DNA of 20,875 nucleotides from Branchiostoma floridae (Eukaryota > Chordata > Leptocardii > Amphioxiformes > Branchiostomatidae), in NCBI RefSeq assembly GCF_000003815.2, contig NW_023365789.1:249308-270182 (forward strand), read 5' to 3'. Every line of letters begins with the position of its first letter. Position 1 is the stretch's first letter. Positions 1 through 9,039 of the stretch are shown one piece after another. The notes beneath the pieces are model-generated. The model was not told the origin of the DNA. It was given only the letters and a program-made list of their open reading frames with translations, and did not search any database. Position numbers and translations under genes: made by a program.

Positions 1-2740
1 TCCCAGCATGAAACTCCCATCGTACGCGATTAGAGGCTCCCTGACCGCCACTAGTCACGCAGTGATCGCACACTAACACTGAATGCAGCAAACACGACGC
101 ACGAACGACCAGAAACCCACACATGCTCGCCATTTCCTTTCTGTGAAAACGCCCGCTATGTGCAAAGGACGTAGACTCTCTGACTCACGCTACTCCTATG
201 AGTCCCACTAAGCACCCACTAACAATGCAGCCAACGCCCAACACCATCAGCAGCCCGCACACGCGTACCATTTTCTCCCTGTGAAAACACCCGCCGCGTG
301 CGATCAGACTCTCTGACCAACGCTACTCAGCAATTGCACACTATCAACCGTGCAGCCAATACCAAGCACAAACGACCAGATCTAGAAACTCGCATGACAT
401 CTTCTTCCTATGAAACACCCGTCATGCGCGGAAAAACTCTCTGATCAACGCTACTCAGGGATCGCATACTAACAGAGCAGCAAACACCAAGCACAAACAA
501 TCAGTGGCCCGCACATGCGTGCCGTTTTCTTTCCGGACTCTGAAAACACCCGCCACGTGCGGAAAGACTCTCTGAACAACGCCAATCAGTGAGATCACAC
601 TAACCATGCAGCAAACACCGAGCACAGCCGATCAGCGGCCCAAACATGCGTTCCCTTTTCTTCTTGTCAAAACACCCGCCAAGTGCGGAAATACTCTCTG
701 ACCAACGGCAACGCTACTCAGTGATCGCACACTAACAGTGCAAGAAACACCAAGCACAAACGATCAGAGGCCCTCACCTGCCACCTGCATGCCCTTTTTT
801 CCCTATGAACACACCTGCCATTCGCGGGAAAACTCTCTGATCAACGCTACTCAGTAATCGCACCCTAACAGTGCAACAAACTCCGAGCACAAATGACCAG
901 AGGCCCGCCCATGCGCGCCATTTCACCCCTATGAAAACACCCGGCATGCGCTGAAAGACTCTGACCAACTTTACTCATTGATCGCACACTAATAGTGCAA
1001 CAAACACCGAGCACGATCGGAAGCCCGCGCATACACGCCATTTCATTCCTGTGAAAACACCTGCAATGTGCGGAAAGACTCTCTGATCACCGCTACTCAG
1101 TGATCGCACCCTAACAGTGCAGCAAACACCGAGCACCAACAATTAGAGGCTCGCACATGCGCGTCACTTCATTCCTGTGAAAACAGCCGCCATATGCGGA
1201 AAGACTCTCCGATCAACGCTACTCAGTGATCGCACACAGTAACAGTGCAACAAACACCGAGCACAATCGGAGGCCCGCACATACGCGCCGTTTCATTCCT
1301 GTGAAAACACCCGCCATGCGCGGAAAGACTCTCTGATCAACGCTGCTCAGTGATCGCACACTAACAGTGCAACAAACACCGAGCACAATCAGAAGCCCGC
1401 ACATGCACGTCGTTTCATTCCTGTGAAAACACCCGCCATGTGCGGAAAGACTCTCTGATCAACGCTACTCAGTGATCGCACACTAACAGTGCAACAAACA
1501 CCGAGCACAATCAGAAGCCCGCACATGCACGTCGTTTCATTTCTGTGAAAACACCCGCCATGTGCGGAAAGACTCTCTGATCAACGCTGCTCAGTGATTG
1601 CACACTAACAGTGCAGCAAACCCCGAGCACCAACCATCAGAGGCCCGCACATGCGCACCGTTTCATTTCTGTGAAAACCCCCGCCATGTGCGGAAAGACT
1701 CTCCGATCAAAGCTACTCAGTGATCGCACACTAACCGTGCAACAAACACCAAGCACCAACGATCAGAAGCCCGCACATGCACGTCGTTTCATTTCTGTGA
1801 AAACACCCGCCATGCGCGGAAAGACTCTCTGATCAACGCTACTCAGTGATCGCACACTAACAGTGCAGCAAACACCGAGCACAATCAGAAGCCCGCACAT
1901 GCACGTCGTTTCATTTCTGTGAAAACACCCGCCATGTGCGGAAAGACTCTCTGATCAACGCTGCTCAGTGATTGCACACTAACAGTGCAGCAAACCCCGA
2001 GCACCAACCATCAGAGGCCCGCACATGCGCGCCGTTCCATTCCTATGGCTATAAAAACACCCGCCATGTGCGGAAAGACTCTCTGATCAACGCTACTCAG
2101 TGATCGCACACTAACTGTGCAGCAAACCCCGAGCACCAACCATCAGAGGCCCGCACATGCGCGCCGTTCCATTCCTATGGCTATAAAAACACCCGCCATG
2201 TGCGGAAAGACTCTCTGATCAACGCTACTCAGTGATCGCACACTAACTGTGCAGCCAACACCGAGTACAATCAGAAGCCCGCACCTGCGCGCCGTTTCAT
2301 TCCTGTGAAAACACCCGCCATGTACGGAAAGACTCTCTGATCAACGCTACTCAGTGATCGCACACTAACAGTGCAGCAAACACCGAGCACAATCAGAAGC
2401 CCGCACATGCGCGCCGTTTCATTTCTGTGAAAACACCCGCCATGTGCGGAAAGACTCTCCGATCAACGCTACTCAGTGATCGCACCCTAACAGTGCATCA
2501 AACACCAAGCACCAACGATCGGAGGCCCGCACATGCGCGCCGTTTCACCCCCATGAAAACACCCGCCATGCGCGGAAAGACCCTCTGATCAACGTTACTC
2601 AGTGATCGCACACTAACAGTGCACCAAACACCAAGCACAAACGATCAGAGGCCCGCACATGCGCGCCGTTTCACCAACTGAAAAGAAAACACGCCAACAC
2701 GAAACCTCTCCGGACCTCGCTACTCGGTGTTCTCACGGTA
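1..2740. repeat. Satellite array, about 122-132 bp unit
   Basis: About 22 head-to-tail units. The marker CAGTGATCGCAC starts at 1224, 1348, 1470, 1592, 1718, 1844, 1966, 2098, 2230, 2352, 2474 and 2600, giving spacings of 122, 124, 126 or 132. The 4-bp step comes from an indel around CACAATCAGA versus CACCAACGATCAGA. The two 132-bp units also contain a TATGGCTATAAAA variant. The left 600 bp is more diverged and the array continues off the left edge. Short open frames here (MAGVF-type on the minus strand, QQTPSTN-type on the plus strand) repeat with the unit and are not genes. Confidence 0.97.
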
Positions 2741-2843
2741 TAAAAGAACCATCAAACACCAAGCAGGAGCGACCGAGAACGATCCGTACATGCGCTGTTT
2801 TCTCCAAAATATAGTACAAAACGGACCAAAACACACCTTCTTT

Positions 2844-2931
2844 CCTCGTGATTTAAGGAGACTCCCCTCAGCGATAGAAACTGCCAACCTCGTGATTTAA
2901 GGAGACTCCCCTCAGCGATAGAAACTGCCAA
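2844..2931. repeat. Exact 44-bp tandem duplication
   Basis: 2844-2887 and 2888-2931 are identical, from CCTCGTGATTTAAGG to AGAAACTGCCAA. Confidence 0.97.
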
Positions 2932-3217
2932 CGCTGCTGCCAGGCTGTGGTTCCTTAGACGACTGCATTCCTTAATAGTCCAGGTCTGTGTCGCCGTCAC
3001 TGTGTCAACACAAGCAAAACTTTACAAACAACAACGGTAAAAGAAAATATCCCTAATTAGAGGGAGACAAAACACTTCAAAACAGCAAACACCAAAAACG
3101 TGCACGCCTCCCTGAAATAACCAAAGCCGTGCGCTCCGTGACGGCTGTCGTCTAGTGTCGATGCCGCGAAGAACTGCAGTATGTTGGGAATGCTCGGCTT
3201 GGTGGCTCCAACGCTCT

Positions 3218-3324
3218 GTCGGAGCTTGCTGCACCTCGGTCGCGATGTGGTAGTCACCTTCCTCGGCACAGGAGAGCTGGAAACCGGGCTGATCTGCTAA
3301 GAAAACAACACGTTTAGAACACAA
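3218..3324 (-). repeat. Exon-like repeat block, copy A
   Basis: It is about 89% identical to 3587-3693 over 107 nt. On the minus strand both copies have a good acceptor, TTTTCTTAGCAG, with the exon side starting at 3293 here. The open frame QPGFQLSCAEEGDYHIATEV continues QQAPTERW. Another open frame, ending KPSIPNILQFFAAST, also exists here. No family recognised. Confidence 0.5.
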
Positions 3325-3339
3325 GTATCAACTAAAGAC

Positions 3340-4620
3340 AAAGCAAATGCAAATCAAGCACGAGCGAACCGAGCGAAAGCCCGACACCAAAGATATGCAA
3401 AACAACACGTGTACACATTAGCCACCCCAAACCATTGTTCCCAGGAAAACATAATTGGACAAAAAACACAAACGTTTGTTACCGCATTTTCGCCCCAAAC
3501 CTGCCGTATCTTTAACATCCGACGTTTCGACCCGCCAGGTAGGACTCTTCCGCCCTTTCAATATGTGAAGAGGCCGCCAAAAGTCTGTCAGAGCTTGCTG
3601 CATCTCAGTCGCGCTGTGGTAGTCGCCTTCCTCGGCCTGGGAGAGCTGGAATCCGGGCTGAGCTGCTAAGAAAACAACACGTTCAGACCACAAATTCTGA
3701 ACCTACAGTAAAGCAGCTAAACCCAACTCGAGCATTCACCCGCCACGCTGGCACACACCTCACGTGGTCACAAAAGGGGATCCTGTCACGAGTTTCCCTC
3801 CCTTCCTAAGAGCAAAACCTCCTACGTTCCGTTCCAAACAAAAGATAATGAAATTCCCACCCAGTCAACTAAGGCAAACAAATGCAAATCAAGCAGTAAA
3901 AACCGGGAGAAAACCCGACACCAAAGATATGCAAAACAACACGTGAACAACGACACCCAAACGAGTGTTCCCAGAAAAGCAGAATTCGACACATACAACA
4001 ACGTACGTTACCGCATTTTCCACCCAAACCTGCCATATCTCAGCCATCCTGAAGTTTTCCCCCCACTATGTGGGACTCGTCCGTCCTTTCGCTACGTGGA
4101 GATGGTCTGCCCAAGGTCTGCCGGAGCTTCTGGTTCCATCGCCCCGCCGTTACTTGCTGCACAGCTGAACCTCAGAAATTGTCTTCCTCCGTCAAACTGG
4201 AGTCTATGCTGCCTCCCTGTGTGCTTATCGACAAAATACCCAGTCAACTAAAAGCAAACAAATGCAAATCAAGCACGTGCAAACCAGGCGAAAGCTCGAC
4301 ACCAAAGATATGCAAAACAACACGTGAACAAAACGGCACACAAACCATTGTTCCCAGAAAAGCAGAATTCGACAAATACCACAACGTATGTTACCGCATT
4401 TTCCACCCAAACCTGCCGTATATCCACCGTCCTGAAATTTGACCCCACTAGGTAGAACACTAGGACTCTTCCGTCCTTTCGATGCGTGGAGAGGGTCTGC
4501 CCAAGGTCCGCCGGAGCTTCTGGATCCCTCGCCCCGCCGTTACTTGCTGCACAGCCGAACCTCCGAAGTTGTCTTCCTCCCACTGGTAATCCGGAGTCTA
4601 GGCTGCAACACTGCGTGCTC
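3340..4620. repeat. Three diverged modules with octamer and CACGTG motifs
   Basis: AAATGCAAATCAAGCA occurs at about 3345, 3880 and 4260 (octamer ATGCAAAT at 3347, 3882 and 4262). Each is followed in the same order by ACACCAAAGATATGCAAAAC, AACACGTG, TGTTCCCAG(G/A)AAA, TTACCGCATTTT and CCAAACCTGCC(G/A)TAT. The later two also share a GTCTGCC(C)AAGGTC(T/C)GCCGGAGC block. The spacings are 535 and 380 bp. Open frames of 60-185 codons here differ from copy to copy and look incidental. Confidence 0.75.
3587..3693 (-). repeat. Exon-like repeat block, copy B
   Basis: Minus-strand acceptor TTTTCTTAGCAG with the exon side at 3662, reading QPGFQLSQAEEGDYHSATEM then QQALTDFW. Versus copy A three changes are synonymous and about seven are not, in this frame. 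It could be a duplicated exon or just a duplicated module. No matching downstream donor was identified. Confidence 0.45.
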
Positions 4621-4691
4621 CTCGGGCACAAAACCCGCCCGGCGGCGAGAAACGTGGTCGTGAAACCGCAAGCGGCGAAGACCTGGTCGTC

Positions 4692-4767
4692 CATCGCCAG
4701 GCGACCTCGGCGTTGCGGATGAATCCAACAAGAGGCAGTAGGGTGATCATCCCTTGTACTTATATGG
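4692..4767 (-). promoter_or_regulatory. Possible TATA promoter with start codon, minus strand
   Basis: The minus strand has CCATATAAGTAC (TATAAG at 4759-4764) and, about 65 bp on, GCGATGGAC, a strong translation-start context (ATG at 4694-4692). The frame MDDQVFAACGFTTTFLAAG runs 141 codons to 4269 through the repeat modules. No domain recognised. Confidence 0.2.
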
Positions 4768-4904
4768 TTGTGAGAATCATGTGATTCAGGATCAACCAAT
4801 GAGCGCACAGTGAAGATAGTGTTCATGATGAGAAACTAGTATTCACTTGTGTTTTTGTTAGTGCTTTGGACATGTTTTCTGCACAAGAAAATACTGTGAC
4901 AAAT

Positions 4905-5190
4905 TGGGGGCGAAATCACTGGAGGGGGGCGAAAACACAAGCGATTTCGGGGGGGGGGGGGCGGGGCAAGATTGCTGGAGGGGGGCGAGATCGCTGTGAC
5001 ACCGGACCTGAACCTGGACTTGTCTGTGACACGTTGTAAATGGGCAATACCCGCCGTATTACGTCATAACGACGCCAAAATTGCAGGAAAGATGACACTC
5101 TATAAGTACACCATCACCTGCAAATTTGGTGACCGTAAACTAAGCCGTTTTGAAATTACCAGTGGGCAAAAGAGCCCCCCCCCCCCCAGG
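4905..5190. repeat. G-tract/C-tract region
   Basis: A GGGGCGA(A/G)A motif repeats near 4907, 4923 and 4980, with a 13-G run at 4949-4961. A 13-C run is at 5175-5187. The two runs are inverted relative to each other, 213 bp apart. Confidence 0.9.
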
Positions 5191-5448
5191 AATCCCACAA
5201 AAGCCCGGTCTAGATAGGGCTTATAGGATTGTTCACTGTTTCATTGTTCAAGACTGAAGAAGCTGGAGTCAGTCAAGAGATAGGTTAATCCTTATCAAGA
5301 ATGAGGTCACCCAGGCATGATGGTGATGGTGATGTTCAATGTTTGACTTTTTGAATGTTGCAGGTTATTACAACTTGGACCAAAACAAGAGAAAAAAGAC
5401 CAACCACATAGAAATGCTTATAACACTCAGAAAAAGATCCAACACAAC
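5191..5448. other. No recognisable gene content
   Basis: Would be the first part of an intron after the kinase exon if that donor is used. Searching the minus strand by eye showed no continuation of the kinase domain. Confidence 0.4.
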
Positions 5449-5625
5449 CTTCCTGTAATTTTGCGAGTCAGCAGCCGTTTGACAGCCACTTCTTGTCTCA
5501 AGTCCAGATGATAGGCCTTCTCTACAGCGGCGAAACCCCCACTGCCGAGAACGGGCTCTTTCGGAAAGTTGAGTCGTTCAAACTCGATGATAGGAAGCTT
5601 GTGGTCAACCGTCACGCTTGGATAT
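5449..5625 (-). CDS. Protein kinase N-lobe exon (partial domain)
   Basis: The exon starts after acceptor TTTTCCGATAG. Spliced to the 77-nt exon it reads RYPSVTVDHKLPIIEFERL, NFPKEPVLGSGGFAAVEKA, YHLDLRQEVAVKRLLTRK. It contains a glycine-rich ATP-binding loop (LGSGGFAAV) and the beta-3 VAVK lysine with the expected spacing, as in tyrosine-kinase-like, RIPK or IRAK kinases. The third glycine of GxGxxG is alanine. The proposed donor is GGAAG|GTTGTG near 5448; without it the frame stops at 5427. No alpha-C helix, HRD or DFG exon is found at lower coordinates, where the sequence turns into repeats. It is either the 5' part of a kinase whose remaining exons lie left of the window or a truncated relic. 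Confidence 0.6.
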
Positions 5626-5854
5626 CTATCGGAAAATATAGCATATGGGAAAGATAACATTAGCAAGCCGTTTTGAGTAGGAACAGTAAACAAAGTAAAC
5701 ATCATGGACCAAAGAAACTCTTTGAACGAATTACCCTTCCCCCTCCGTCTGCTTTTCAAAGGGGAACCCGTTTCCTATTGCAGTTTGACCTACTACTGAA
5801 AAGTCTACTGGAAATATCTGAAGTGTAAAGTGCAGGTCAACCGTACGTACTCAC

Positions 5855-5931
5855 CTGCTCTGCACCTCACCCGGCAGCTGGCCTCCGACCGCTCCCCTTT
5901 CTCCTGACTCATGGCCTCTCCGGGTCGGGCT
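5855..5931 (-). CDS. Linker exon leading to the kinase N-lobe
   Basis: This is a 77-nt exon with a good pyrimidine-rich acceptor (TTTGTCTGTCTATTAG) and a strong donor GAGCAG|GTGAGT. Only one frame both stays open and joins the kinase exon at 5449-5625: SPTRRGHESGERGAVGGQLP then GEVQS, leaving AG to form AGA (Arg). That frame has no methionine and enters in phase 0, so it needs an upstream coding exon on the minus strand. An ATG in another frame (MSQEKGERSEAS) hits a stop after the splice. The nearest phase-0-compatible upstream exon is the death-domain exon. Confidence 0.55.
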
Positions 5932-6361
5932 CTAATAGACAGACAAAGGCTACTTTAAATACTTTAAAGTTTTTCTAAGGGATTTCAATGAGAGCAAACT
6001 TGCAAGTCTTCTTCCAATGTGTTATCTACACTTAGTATACAGCGGTTACGTTGCTGCCGATAATGACAGGTAGTAGGGTATTTTTTATTTCAGGACAAAG
6101 AATATGAAGCTGTGATTCATTTATGATTATTAAACGTACATTTAATGATCTGACCATATCCGTCCTATATGAGACTATGGCTCACTGCTAAGAATTAAAA
6201 GTACACAAAATGATATGACCATACTTGATAAGGAACATGCGTTTTATGATATAATGCTTGACGATTGACTTGTAATTTTGTTTAAGTTTTCTGTGTAATT
6301 TTGTTACTCTTGGAAGAGTAGCTGTTGCATGTATCATCATCATCATTGCATTCATAAGCTG
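5932..6361. other. Putative 3' UTR or intron between death-domain and kinase exons
   Basis: AT-rich, with a short (ATC)n run near 6335-6348 and no open frame of note. It would be 3' UTR in the short gene model and intron in the long one. Confidence 0.4.
6084..6089 (-). promoter_or_regulatory. Possible poly(A) signal for the death-domain-terminated transcript
   Basis: On the minus strand AATAAA lies about 275 nt after the TGA at 6362, a normal 3' UTR distance. A weaker ATTAAA is at 6141-6146. This supports a transcript ending after the death domain, but such hexamers are common in AT-rich DNA. Confidence 0.3.
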
Positions 6362-6541
6362 TCAACAGCTACAGGAGATAATAAAACAATAAACCATAGC
6401 CGTCCTGGTGATCTGGTCTGCCAGCTGGTGCAGATCCAGGTCCCTCAGACACCGCTCCAGTACAGCCAGGCTGGCAGCAGGACCGGCTCGCTCTCTCCAT
6501 CTTACCAGCGTCTCGTACATCGGCTCGTCTGGACAGTCGGT
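6362..6541 (-). CDS. Death domain, second half, with in-frame stop
   Basis: This exon enters in phase 0 after acceptor ATATTTGTAAAG and reads TDCPDEPMYETLVRWRERAG, PAASLAVLERCLRDLDLHQL, ADQITRTAMVYCF. The L-x-x-W-x-x-x-x-G...A-x-L...L-R-x-L-x-L-x-x-L-A-x-x-I spacing is typical of death-domain helices 4-6. The domain ends near ADQI, and about 14 residues later comes TGA at 6362-6364. The tail after the domain (VYCFIISCSC) is unusual in composition and could be read-through of an intron. An in-frame GT (ATG|GTTTAT, about 6405) would instead splice in phase 0 to the exon at 5855-5931. Which end is used cannot be settled from sequence. Confidence 0.72.
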   Translation of the reverse strand, partial: TDCPDEPMYETLVRWRERAGPAASLAVLERCLRDLDLHQLADQITRTAMVYCFIISCSC

Positions 6542-6747
6542 CTTTACAAATATATATCATATCGAAGCTGTTAGAGGTATGTAGCGGAAATCCTTGATCA
6601 ACGAAACAGGTGATTTTATTTTTAAGACTGACAGATACTTTCGAGATTGCTTTATTAACTCGTAGGGGGAAGTGTCTTATCTACTTACAAGCAAATTAGG
6701 ATAGTTCAAAGTAATGGTCCAACAACTTGTTCAAATCGTAATCATAC

Positions 6748-6860
6748 CGCGACGTCTTTAACCTCCTGATTGTTGAAGCCTAACTGCCGGGCGATGTGTT
6801 TCCATTCGGCTGGTTTGACTTTCAGTGCCAGACGACTGAACGCTAGATTCAGGTCTTTAT
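6748..6860 (-). CDS. Death domain, first half
   Basis: This is a 113-nt exon entering in phase 1 and leaving in phase 0, with acceptor TCATCCGGCAG and donor GTCGCG|GTATGA. It encodes KDLNLAFSRLALKVKPAEW then KHIARQLGFNNQEVKDVA. The pattern W-K-x-I-A-R-x-L-G-F-x-x-x-E-V is the helix 2-3 signature of death domains, with the conserved tryptophan in place. Death domains assemble with other death domains in apoptosis and innate immune signalling. The intron falls between the middle helices, and the next exon completes the fold. Confidence 0.8.
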
Positions 6861-7539
6861 CTGCCGGATGAGAGACATGTTTCATGTGTACGATACTCCT
6901 TTGAGATGACGAAAACATTCTTACAAAATCCAGTAGGTCGATGGGACAGAATTACAGCAAATTTAGAAGCACTAAGATTACTTAACATTAACGATTGCAC
7001 ACAGCTTTTTGGGACAACTACCGTTATGTGCCAAAATGGTCAATTAGCAGCAACTTACAAGTACGTATGAATGTAAGAAACTAGACATGTTTTTGCGAAA
7101 TAACGTTCAAAAATATTCATTCTTGGTTCTTCATTTTTGAAGTGCATTTCTATTATCATAAGTAATTACGATGGTGATCTTTATTTGCACGTTTTTGTCC
7201 ACAATGCAGTAGTTTCACTATCACATGAAACTTTTCAGTAGCGGTCCAAAATTATGTGTAGTGGAAGGTGAGGTGAGGTGAGGAGGAAGAAAAATTGTCA
7301 GAAATATATGGCTATGCTAGTTTTGAAGCTACCGTTTACTCGTCTTTTCTTAAAGCAATAACTTTAAACGAATTCACATAATTTTGTGTTGTACAGTGTC
7401 AGAGGATGTCATTATATATACAAATAGTCTAATTAAAGTTCAGGGCACTGATTAAGAATTACGTATATTGCTATACAACGAACATTCTAATTCAAAATTA
7501 ACTTCATTTTCAACATAGTATTAATATCATAATAGTTAC
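6861..7539. other. Intron, no recognisable element
   Basis: AT-rich sequence between the linker exon and the first death-domain exon. A short GGTGA repeat (about four units) lies near 7265-7284. Nothing else stands out. Confidence 0.5.
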
Positions 7540-7629
7540 CGTGCGCTTTGCTGTCTCCAGTCGGTTGCTTCTGAACCACACCAGCTCCTGATACTAGCCC
7601 TGCTGTCTGGGGTTGTACCGGAGATGCAC
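7540..7629 (-). CDS. Linker exon before the death domain
   Basis: This is a 90-nt symmetric phase 1-1 exon between an AAAG acceptor, preceded by a T-rich stretch, and a donor CACG|GTAACT. It reads GASPVQPQTAGLVSGAG followed by VVQKQPTGDSKAH. Composition is low in hydrophobic residues and no domain is recognised. The phase links it cleanly to the proline-rich exon upstream and the death-domain exon downstream. Together with the two other linker exons it separates the LRR arrays from the death domain by about 135 residues. Confidence 0.58.
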
Positions 7630-8659
7630 CTTTAGACATTAGAAATAGAACACACCATGAAAACAGAGGAAAACCCAGTTGTAAGAGTCTTTTTTACAGA
7701 CGATCAGCAATAGATACCTTAATGCATGCAATCTGGACATATATTTTCATTATTTGAACTTTCTCTCGTACCGTTATTATCAATATGATGATGCGCGATC
7801 CTAGCCTCGACTCTCCTTGTGCAACGTGAAGGATAATGTCTAGCTAAATGTAAATGTTGATGCGAGGTCCCATCGAGCAGTATTTATATACCTATGCATC
7901 TCTCCATCTATTACAAGGCTTGCCTTAAATGAATTATACCAATCACCTTTACTGATGAGCAGTTACCACTAATACAAATCTACATAGGCGATAATGTTAA
8001 AATTAGCAAGTTCAGGGTGTCATAATCTAATCCGTGAACATTCCAGGTCATAAGAACTCACCCCACACAGCAGCCCGCTATCTCAAGTGTCCAAAAGTCT
8101 AATCTTGAAACTTTCTGGCCAGCGCAACTATTCCAGCGGTCAAACCTTGCCGCCATCTTGCTTTTTATGACGTCATTTTTGGGACTCAGCACTTCAAAAT
8201 AGGGGTCAGCACAGGCCAAAAAGATGGACCAAAACCTAGTTTTTTGGCCGAATCTGAACATCTGCAACCTACACTGTCTCACCAATATGAAATGTTACTT
8301 ACATTTTCCTGCTAAAGTCGAAAATAGGCTAAAATACTGTATGGACTCGTTTTGGGCCTTCTGCGCCTGCGTCAATTAGGGTCATTGCCCTGATGTCCAT
8401 TCCCTGGGCTTTGTGCCTTTTTTGGCTGACTTGTTGCGGCATTAGTCCAATTGTCTCCGTTTTTATCGTCTCAATAGTATCACCTTTATGCACTGTTGCT
8501 TCAATCATTATAATAATGTTTCTGTCTTCTTAAAGTTTTGATTTCTCTTGTATAACGGTAACCGTTATGAAAATGGTTAGATTGAACTTGCTTGATGGCT
8601 AACAAAACAGGTTGAGATAATTAGTTTTACATGCTGAAACAACATATTAAGTTACCGAC
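7630..8659. other. Intron containing a YY1/CRE-like site and a possible alternative first exon
   Basis: This intron separates the last linker exon from the proline-rich exon. Around 8063-8285 it holds a minus-strand open stretch starting MAARFDRWNSCAGQKV, inside AAGATGGCGGC, and ending at a GTGAGT donor near 8062. The rest has no clear features. Confidence 0.4.
8149..8175 (-). promoter_or_regulatory. YY1-like and CRE-like motif pair
   Basis: The minus strand has AAGATGGCGGC, a full match to the YY1 consensus, at 8149-8159. The palindrome TGACGTCA (cAMP-response element) lies at 8168-8175, 8 bp away. These are core-promoter motifs of many housekeeping genes. The site is intronic and no CpG island is obvious, so it may be an internal promoter or part of an unrecognised repeat. 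Confidence 0.4.
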
Positions 8660-8890
8660 CTTCAGCCAGGGGCAGGCTGGAGGTTCGGACATTCGGGGAG
8701 GACGAGGCGATCTCGAGAGTGCTGTCGGAGCAGGAGATTCCCACACTTGGAGGAGGAAGTGGCGAAAGGAGTGGTGGGAGTGGCTCTCGTGGAGGCGGAG
8801 GCGGGTTCGGAGCAGGGACAGGTGTTATTTCTACATCTCGGACTTCTTTAGTCACTTTGCCTGCTACCGAGCCCTTCTTCACCTCTTGTC
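8660..8890 (-). CDS. Proline-rich linker exon
   Basis: This is a 231-nt symmetric phase 1-1 exon. The acceptor is TTTGCTAG. The donor GAAG|GTCGGT is weak, and GTAACT four bases further on is the alternative, though it would break the phase pattern. It encodes 77 residues. A charged start (QEVKKGSVAGKVTKEVRDVE) leads into a proline-rich stretch with NPPPPPREPLPPLLSPLPPP, then a Ser-rich end (CSDSTLEIASSSPNVRTSS). The proline stretch has PPPPPR and PLPP motifs of the sort that bind SH3 or WW domains; a partner is only a guess. The Gly/Ser-rich plus-strand frames over the same bases are antisense shadows. Confidence 0.62.
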
Positions 8891-9027
8891 CTAGCAAACG
8901 AATTTACGTGGTGAATGAACAACATACATCAAACCTATTCGGAAGCTCGAGGATAAGGAAACGTTTAATTTGTACATTTTGGTAAGCATGCATACGATTA
9001 ATGTGGTGAGTTGAGATATTTGTAAAC

Positions 9028-9039
9028 ATTTTATTATGT
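9028..9039. repeat. SINE target-site duplication, left copy
   Basis: ATTTTATTATGT, identical to the copy at 9413-9424 after the SINE tail. Confidence 0.85.

Noticed and set aside
774-1832. Short open frames with repeated peptide motifs (MAGVFIG, QQTPSTN)
   Set aside because: They recur with the satellite unit, switch strand and have no independent coding signal.
1-2740. CRISPR array
   Set aside because: Units of 122-132 bp repeat over their whole length with no spacers, and the window is eukaryotic.
1-2740. Interferon-response-like GAAA-GAAA elements in the satellite
   Set aside because: The spacing is one base, not two, and the motif is lost in many units.
8631-8985. Gly/Ser-rich plus-strand frames
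   Set aside because: Antisense shadows of the proline-rich exon 8660-8890.
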